Assembly (NCBI GenBank): GCA_019119645.1
Contig: DWWR01000052.1
Location: 9,414-73,413, forward strand
Direction of reading: 5' to 3'
DNA length: 64,000 nucleotides
Source: Anaerobutyricum faecale
GTDB lineage: Bacteria; Bacillota; Clostridia; Lachnospirales; Lachnospiraceae
Positions 59,345 through 64,000 of this stretch are shown piece after piece (position 1 is the first letter of the stretch; each line of letters starts with the position of its first letter). The notes under the pieces are model-generated. The model was not told where the DNA came from. It did not search any database and saw only the letters and a list, made by a program, of their open reading frames with translations. A program made the position numbers and the translations under genes.

Positions 59345-59421
59345 GGCGCAGTGTAGATAAGAGAAACTGTAAATAATGACAGCGGCGGTATCGCCGGGAT
59401 ATATAAAGTGAGGACGGGAAA

Positions 59422-59502
59422 ATGGGAATCTGGCTGTGGCTGCTCATGAAGCTGCTGGAAAAAGAGTATGAGAGAGAACGGATGCGGTATTGCAGGCTTT
59501 GA
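59422..59502 (+). CDS. Possible 26-aa peptide downstream of the tandem repeats
   Basis: Frame beginning MGIWLWLLMKLLEKEYERER with GTGAGGA before the ATG: short hydrophobic start then a charged helix. No family known; may be chance. The stretch 59503-59605 holds only an imperfect AT-rich inverted repeat. Confidence 0.25.
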   Translation: MGIWLWLLMKLLEKEYERERMRYCRL

Positions 59503-59605
59503 AGGCTGAAAACGCGCAGGGACAGTTGACAGCAAAAGTGCGGCAAAATATAATAAAAAAAGATCCGGCTTCATGCTGAAAATTTTTTGCGGATTTTTTT
59601 ATTTT

Positions 59606-59634
59606 TTGAAAGGATTTCTCTGCCTCAGTCGTAT
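59606..59634 (+). promoter_or_regulatory. Possible promoter of the secreted-protein/ECF operon
   Basis: TTGAAA (59606-59611), 17 bases, TCGTAT. The CGTAT at the -10 could also suit an ECF sigma, raising the option of autoregulation. Confidence 0.35.
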
Positions 59635-59681
59635 TAATAGTGAAACGGAAAATCACGACATCAGGACAGGAGGTAAAAGAA

Positions 59682-60104
59682 ATGAAAAAAATAGCAGTGG
59701 GAGTTCTGGGAGCAGCAGTATTATTGACAATGGGAACGGCAGCGACGCTCAACGCAGGTACAGTGCAGACAGGAGAGGTGGCGCAGAGTACAGTACAGCA
59801 GGGCACGGCGCCGTCGGCGGACCGGTCATATTTCAGGCGCAATAACACCTGTAATTATGCGGGAACCTTCCATAATTATTATGATTGTACCGGCGGCTGC
59901 CGTAATTATGTGGATGAGGATCAGGACGGAGTCTGCGATAATTACGAGGCCGGCGGATATCGCCAGAGGAGAAATCAGAACACACAGGATACACAAAGTA
60001 CACAGAGCGCATCTTCCGCGTCATATGGCTATGGCCGGCATCATGGAGAAACAGAAGGACATCACGGAAATGGTGATGGACACCGTGGAGGATGCAGAAG
60101 ATAG
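59682..60104 (+). CDS. Small secreted protein with a calcium-type Asp loop and His-rich tail
   Basis: A 140-aa protein with a signal peptide (MKKIAVGVLGAAVLLTM, cleavage near residue 25). After it come paired Cys (NTCNYAGTFHNYYDCTGGC) and VDEDQDGVCDNYE, which resembles Ca-binding loops. The last 45 residues are Gln/Ser and His/Gly rich (HHGETEGHHGNGDGHRGG), likely to bind metals. Its gene lies 18 bases before an ECF sigma gene, whose anti-sigma has a similar His/Gly-rich tail. Confidence 0.75.
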   Translation: MKKIAVGVLGAAVLLTMGTAATLNAGTVQTGEVAQSTVQQGTAPSADRSYFRRNNTCNYAGTFHNYYDCTGGCRNYVDEDQDGVCDNYEAGGYRQRRNQNTQDTQSTQSASSASYGYGRHHGETEGHHGNGDGHRGGCRR

Positions 60105-60122
60105 CAACGGGAGTTTTTGACG

Positions 60123-60626
60123 ATGCGGAGCGAACAAGAGGTGAATAGAGCTATCGAGCGGCATGCCGATACTGTTCGAAGGCTCTGCATGATACATTTA
60201 AAAAATTATGCAGATACCGAGGACATATTTCAGACGGTCTTTTTGAAATATGTCCTTAGTTCTGTTTCTTTTGAAAATGAAGAGCACGAGAGGGCGTGGT
60301 TCATCCGTGTGACGATCAATGCCTGTAAAGATTTGTTGAAGAATTTTTTTCGCAGTCATACGGTGTCCATCGATGAAGTACTGGAACAGCCGGCGGAAAT
60401 GCAGGAAGATAACAGAGAGGTGCTTGAGGCAGTGCTTTCACTGCCGGCCAGATACCGGGATGTGGTGTATCTTTATTATTATGAAGAGTATACGGCCCCG
60501 GAGATTGGTAAAATTCTCGGCAAAAATGTAAACACGATCTATACTCTGTTAAATCGCGCCAAAAAGATACTTCGGAAAAAGCTGGGAGGTGATGCGGATG
60601 AAAACCAGAATAAAAAAAGCCTTTGA
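60123..60626 (+). CDS. ECF-type RNA polymerase sigma factor
   Basis: A 167-aa sigma-70 family factor with region 2 (YADTEDIFQTVFLKYVL, RAWFIRVTINACKDLLK) and region 4 (LPARYRDVVYLYYYEEYTAPEIGKILGKNVNTIYTLLNRAKKIL). The ATG at 60123 is nine bases from GGGAG; a TTG at 60117 is closer but less likely. It overlaps the anti-sigma gene by 29 bases. Confidence 0.93.
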   Translation: MRSEQEVNRAIERHADTVRRLCMIHLKNYADTEDIFQTVFLKYVLSSVSFENEEHERAWFIRVTINACKDLLKNFFRSHTVSIDEVLEQPAEMQEDNREVLEAVLSLPARYRDVVYLYYYEEYTAPEIGKILGKNVNTIYTLLNRAKKILRKKLGGDADENQNKKSL

Positions 60627-61593
60627 TGAAGTCCGGGCGGAAGAACAACTGAAGGATAGGACCAGGGAGTTTCTTCTCCGTGAAATGCAGGCGCAGGAGG
60701 CAAAAATGCAGGTTGCGGGTGCGCAGACGCAGGAACCGAAGGCGAAAAACCATACCCCGGCGGCAAAGTCACAGGATTTGGAACCGAGAACATCGGCTTC
60801 CGAAAAAGCGCGCGGCCGCCGGATGTACGGAAAATGGCTCTCAGCCGCCGCCTGCCTTTTTTTCATCGTACTGGCTGCGGCAGGATATCGGTTTTATTTC
60901 TCAGCGACGGCGGTGATCAGCATCGATGTCAATCCGTCCATTGAATTAAACATCAACAGATTTGACACGGTGATCTCTGTGAAGGCGTATAATGAGGACG
61001 GGCAGAAGCTGGCAGACCAGCTGCATGTCCGGTTTATGAAATATATGGACGCCTTTCGGGCCATTGTGGACAGTGAGGATTTTGCGGATTACCGGTCAGA
61101 GGAAGATTTTGTGTCCATCGCAGTGGCCGGTTATGATGAAGATCAGCAGAAGAAAATCCTTTCAGATATGGAATCCTGTACGGCGCAGGAGAAAAACATG
61201 CATTGTTATCATGCCGATGAGGAAGAGATAACGGCCGCCCATGAGGAGGGGCTTTCCTGCGGAAAATACAGGGCGTATCTCGAGCTTAAGAAGCTGGATC
61301 CGGATGTGACAGTGGATGAAGTGCGGGGGATGACCATGAGAGAGATCCGTGAGCGGATAGAAACGCTGTCGCCGGGACAGGCTGATCCGTCGGAGGGCAG
61401 TACCGCAGAGCAGGAAGATGCGGACGGCACAGCCGGCGGATGGAGATATCAGGGAGGAGAAGACGACAGAGAACACGGCAGCGGCCGGGAACAGCATCAC
61501 AGCGGCGGACAGGGAAGTGGACGGCAGAGCGGTGGACAGCAAAACTGGGGACAAAATCAGGGACATCACAGTGGAAGCCATCATGACGAATAA
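60598..61593 (+). CDS. RsgI-like anti-sigma factor
   Basis: A 331-aa single-pass membrane protein. A cytoplasmic N-terminal part of about 80 residues presumably holds the sigma factor; a membrane segment lies at about 82-102; outside follows VISIDVNPSIELNINRFDTVISV, the RsgI-type domain, then a Gly/Gln/His-rich tail. ATG 60598 is eight bases from GGGAGG. Signals sensed outside would free the sigma factor, perhaps by proteolysis. Confidence 0.85.
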   Translation: MKTRIKKAFDEVRAEEQLKDRTREFLLREMQAQEAKMQVAGAQTQEPKAKNHTPAAKSQDLEPRTSASEKARGRRMYGKWLSAAACLFFIVLAAAGYRFYFSATAVISIDVNPSIELNINRFDTVISVKAYNEDGQKLADQLHVRFMKYMDAFRAIVDSEDFADYRSEEDFVSIAVAGYDEDQQKKILSDMESCTAQEKNMHCYHADEEEITAAHEEGLSCGKYRAYLELKKLDPDVTVDEVRGMTMREIRERIETLSPGQADPSEGSTAEQEDADGTAGGWRYQGGEDDREHGSGREQHHSGGQGSGRQSGGQQNWGQNQGHHSGSHHDE

Positions 61594-61731
61594 ATATAAA
61601 AAGAAAAAATGCAGCTATGATTAAGAAAATAAAATAATAAAGATTGTCTGGTTAATTTAATTAAAAAATAGATGGAATATAAAAAAGAACTGTTGTATAA
61701 TGGACGGAAGAAAAAGCAGAAAGGAAGAGTT

Positions 61732-62463
61732 ATGATGGTTATTTATGAGGCGAAGGATTATAAGGATTTAAGCAGAAAAGCGGCGAATATTGTTTCTGCT
61801 CAGGTGATCATGAAACCGAACTGTGTCCTGGGACTGGCAACAGGATCCAGCCCGGAGGGAATGTATGCGCAGCTGGTGGACTGGTATAACAAAGGGGATG
61901 TGGATTTCTCCAGAGTGAAGAGCGTCAACCTGGACGAGTACAGAGGACTTTCCAGAGAGAATGAGCAGAGTTACTACTATTTTATGCACAAACATCTTTT
62001 TGATAAGGTAAACATTGATGCGAACAATACTTACCTGCCAAATGGTCTGGCAGAGGATCCGGATGAAGAGTGCCGCAGATATGACGCTCTGATCGAATCT
62101 CTGAACGGGGTGGATCTGCAGCTCCTTGGTATGGGACATAACGGACATATCGGTTTCAATGAGCCGGGCGATTGTTTTGACAAAGGGACTCACTGCGTTG
62201 ACCTGCAGCCTAGCACCATTGAAGCGAATAAAAGGTTTTTCGCTTCCGAGGATGATGTGCCGAGACAGGCGTATACCATGGGAATCGGTACGATCATGAA
62301 AGCCAAAAAGATCCTTGTGATCGTCAGCGGAGCTGACAAGGCGGAGATCCTCAAAAAAGCATTATACGGACCGATCACACCGCAGGTGCCGGCTTCTGTT
62401 TTACAGATGCATTCTGATGTGATCGTGATCGCCGATGAGGCTGCTTTATCAGCAATCAAATAG
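61732..62463 (+). CDS. nagB: Glucosamine-6-phosphate deaminase
   Basis: A 243-aa enzyme converting glucosamine-6-phosphate to fructose-6-phosphate and ammonia. Conserved: LGLATGSSPEGMYAQL, the catalytic SVNLDEYRGL, LLGMGHNGHIGFNEPGDCF, and MGIGTIMKAKKIL. ATG at 61732 or 61735 after AAGGAAGAG. First of two genes for amino sugar use. Confidence 0.96.
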   Translation: MMVIYEAKDYKDLSRKAANIVSAQVIMKPNCVLGLATGSSPEGMYAQLVDWYNKGDVDFSRVKSVNLDEYRGLSRENEQSYYYFMHKHLFDKVNIDANNTYLPNGLAEDPDEECRRYDALIESLNGVDLQLLGMGHNGHIGFNEPGDCFDKGTHCVDLQPSTIEANKRFFASEDDVPRQAYTMGIGTIMKAKKILVIVSGADKAEILKKALYGPITPQVPASVLQMHSDVIVIADEAALSAIK

Positions 62464-62543
62464 ATAAAGGGATACAGACAGTATTTGACTTTTGCTGCCG
62501 CCTGTGACAATGGGCTGTCACAGGCGGCAGAATGGAGATTACA

Positions 62544-63782
62544 ATGATTATTTATAATGTAAGAGTATTTACGGAAGAAGAGAAGTTCGTTCCCGGCGCC
62601 GTACTGCTTCGGGACGACAGAATCGAGCAGATATTTACCGGAAGAGAGATTCCAAAAGAGATCCTCGGAGCGGAAGAGGAACAGATTGATGGACAGGGAT
62701 GTTATTGTTTTCCGGGAATGATCGATCTGCATTTTCACGGATGCAAAGGATATGATTTCTGTGACGGGACCAGGGAGGCGGTGGAGGAGATCGCCCGTTA
62801 TGAGGCGTCCATCGGCGTGACGGCCATCGCGCCGGCAACCATGACTCTCCCGGTGGAAGAGCTGATGCAGATCCTCGGGAACGGCGCCGCTTTTAAAAAA
62901 GAGGAAGAGCAGAGAAAAAGCGAGGCGGACGGGGAAGCCGATCCGGAACTTCGTGCCCGCAGGCGGACAGAAGCGGCGTCTCTGGCCGATCTGCTGGGGG
63001 TCAACATGGAAGGCCCGTTCATCAGTCCGGTGAAAAAAGGCGCCCAGGACGCGCAGTATATCCTGGCCTGCGACGCGGATATCTGCAGAAGGTTCCAGAA
63101 GGCCGCCAACGGTCTGGTGAAGTTCATCGGTCTTGCTCCGGAGGAAGTATCCAGAGAGCAGGCGGAGCAGTTTATTCAGGATGTCAGCGATGAGATGTCA
63201 GTTTCCCTGGCTCATACCAACGCGGATTATGATTCGGCCCTTTCCGCCTTTGACGCGGGAGCCAATCATCTGGTCCATATGTATAACGCCATGCCTCCGT
63301 TCACTCACCGGGCGCCGGGCGTCATAGGAGCGGCGGCGGACAGCAGTCATGTGATGGCAGAGATCATCTGCGACGGCGTGCACATCCATCCGTCGGCAGT
63401 TCGCGGAGCATTCTCCCTCATGGGAAAAGAGCGCATGATTTTTATCAGTGACAGTATGCGGGCAGCGGGAATGCCGGATGGCATTTACACCCTCGGCGGT
63501 CAGGACGTGCAGGTACGCGGCAATCATGCCACACTGGTATCCGATGGTTCGCTGGCGGGTTCTGTGACAACTCTTCCGGATTGCGTGCGGACCGCAGTGA
63601 AAAAGATGGATATTCCTCTGGAGACGGCCATCGCCTGTGCCACGATCCATCCGGCAAAGAGTCTCGGGGAGGAAGCAGATTACGGCTCCCTGACGCCGGG
63701 AAAGAAAGCGGATCTGGTACTTTGGAATGATGAGCTGGAACTTCAGATGGTTATAAAAGACGGCTGTGTTATCAGACGTTAA
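62544..63782 (+). CDS. nagA: N-acetylglucosamine-6-phosphate deacetylase
   Basis: A 412-aa amidohydrolase giving glucosamine-6-phosphate, the substrate of nagB. Metal and active-site motifs: IDLHFHGCKGYDF, NMEGPFISPVKKGAQ, LAHTNADYD, HLVHMYNAMPPFTHRAPG and the catalytic Asp in FISDSMRAAGMPDG. The ATG at 62544 follows GGAG; an in-frame ATG at 62532 is possible. A charged insertion near 120-145 is unusual. Confidence 0.95.
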   Translation: MIIYNVRVFTEEEKFVPGAVLLRDDRIEQIFTGREIPKEILGAEEEQIDGQGCYCFPGMIDLHFHGCKGYDFCDGTREAVEEIARYEASIGVTAIAPATMTLPVEELMQILGNGAAFKKEEEQRKSEADGEADPELRARRRTEAASLADLLGVNMEGPFISPVKKGAQDAQYILACDADICRRFQKAANGLVKFIGLAPEEVSREQAEQFIQDVSDEMSVSLAHTNADYDSALSAFDAGANHLVHMYNAMPPFTHRAPGVIGAAADSSHVMAEIICDGVHIHPSAVRGAFSLMGKERMIFISDSMRAAGMPDGIYTLGGQDVQVRGNHATLVSDGSLAGSVTTLPDCVRTAVKKMDIPLETAIACATIHPAKSLGEEADYGSLTPGKKADLVLWNDELELQMVIKDGCVIRR

Positions 63783-63865
63783 GAGCATAAGAGTGTTTTT
63801 GTCAGATAAGAGAGACGGACGGACAGAGAATAACAGGAAAATATCTGACAGAATATAAAAGGACA

Positions 63866-63905
63866 TAAAAAAGGGGCTGTCGGTTAATACTGATTTTTAG
63901 CCCCT
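63866..63905 (-). terminator. Leftward terminator near the window end
   Basis: AGGGGCT (63872-63878) with AGCCCCT (63899-63905); the A-run on its left serves as U-run for leftward transcription, suggesting a minus-strand gene beyond the window. Confidence 0.5.
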
Positions 63906-63918
63906 GACATACAGGAAA

Positions 63919-63986
63919 GAGACACTCCCACAGAATACAGGTTTTTCCAGATCTGCGTTCTCTGTGTGGGTGTCTCTTTCTTTTTT
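63919..63986 (+). terminator. Rightward terminator after nagA
   Basis: GAGACACTCCCACAGA (63919-63934) pairs with TCTGTGTGGGTGTCTC (63961-63976), two mismatches, then a T-rich run. Confidence 0.8.
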
Positions 63987-64000
63987 CACTTCTCTATTTT

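Overview
The window looks like chromosome of a spore-forming Firmicute, most likely family Lachnospiraceae (Clostridia). The reasons are the spoIIA and spoVA sporulation genes, strong AGGAGG-type ribosome sites with many TTG/GTG starts, YtrA-type GntR/ABC cassettes, and large proteins of the DUF5717/DUF5716 kind that I associate with Lachnospiraceae. Species cannot be named from sequence alone. No rRNA, tRNA, CRISPR array or replication origin was seen.

Layout. 1-7.6 kb: a small alarmone synthetase, then pstSCAB-phoU behind a Pho-box-like promoter and a PhoP/PhoR-type two-component system. The PstS is unusual: its two halves are in reversed order (circular permutation). 7.9-10.4 kb: a polar amino acid ABC importer. 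10.4-16.2 kb (leftward): feoA-feoB for ferrous iron uptake, with feoB split by a 2.9-kb element carrying a serine integrase, a small unknown gene, a phage holin and a GH25 endolysin. A 16-bp core flanks the element, and removing it restores one 717-codon feoB frame. 16.4-24.4 kb: methylglyoxal synthase, a PadR/DUF1700/DUF4097 envelope module, a PepSY lipoprotein, an AlkD-like protein and a GntR-ABC-permease operon with a 31-bp palindromic operator. 24.5-31.7 kb: accessory genes, including an AT-rich DUF4869/P-loop ATPase pair, a ROK repressor with a DUF1349 protein, an orphan gene sharing the pair's promoter, two paralogous membrane proteins and a second GntR-ABC cassette. 31.9-41.9 kb: yaaA, DUF1003, EamA exporter, nth, purC, a C69 dipeptidase with a mosaic gene, GtrA, trmO and dus. 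41.9-49.7 kb: a secreted subtilase, then an operon for a 1166-aa protein of unknown function, a degenerate Hsp70/actin-fold protein and a TPR protein. 49.9-55.9 kb: valS, folC, a 50-aa gene and a zinc-ribbon/TPR membrane protein. 56.0-59.2 kb: spoIIAA-spoIIAB-sigF and spoVAA-AB-AC, where spoVAD and spoVAE are missing and tandem repeats follow. 59.6-63.8 kb: a secreted calcium-site protein with an ECF sigma/RsgI-like pair, then nagB-nagA.

The strongest leads are the reversible-looking interruption of feoB, the permuted PstS, the uncharacterised three-gene DUF5717 operon, and the AT-rich ATPase pair whose promoter is copied in front of another orphan gene.
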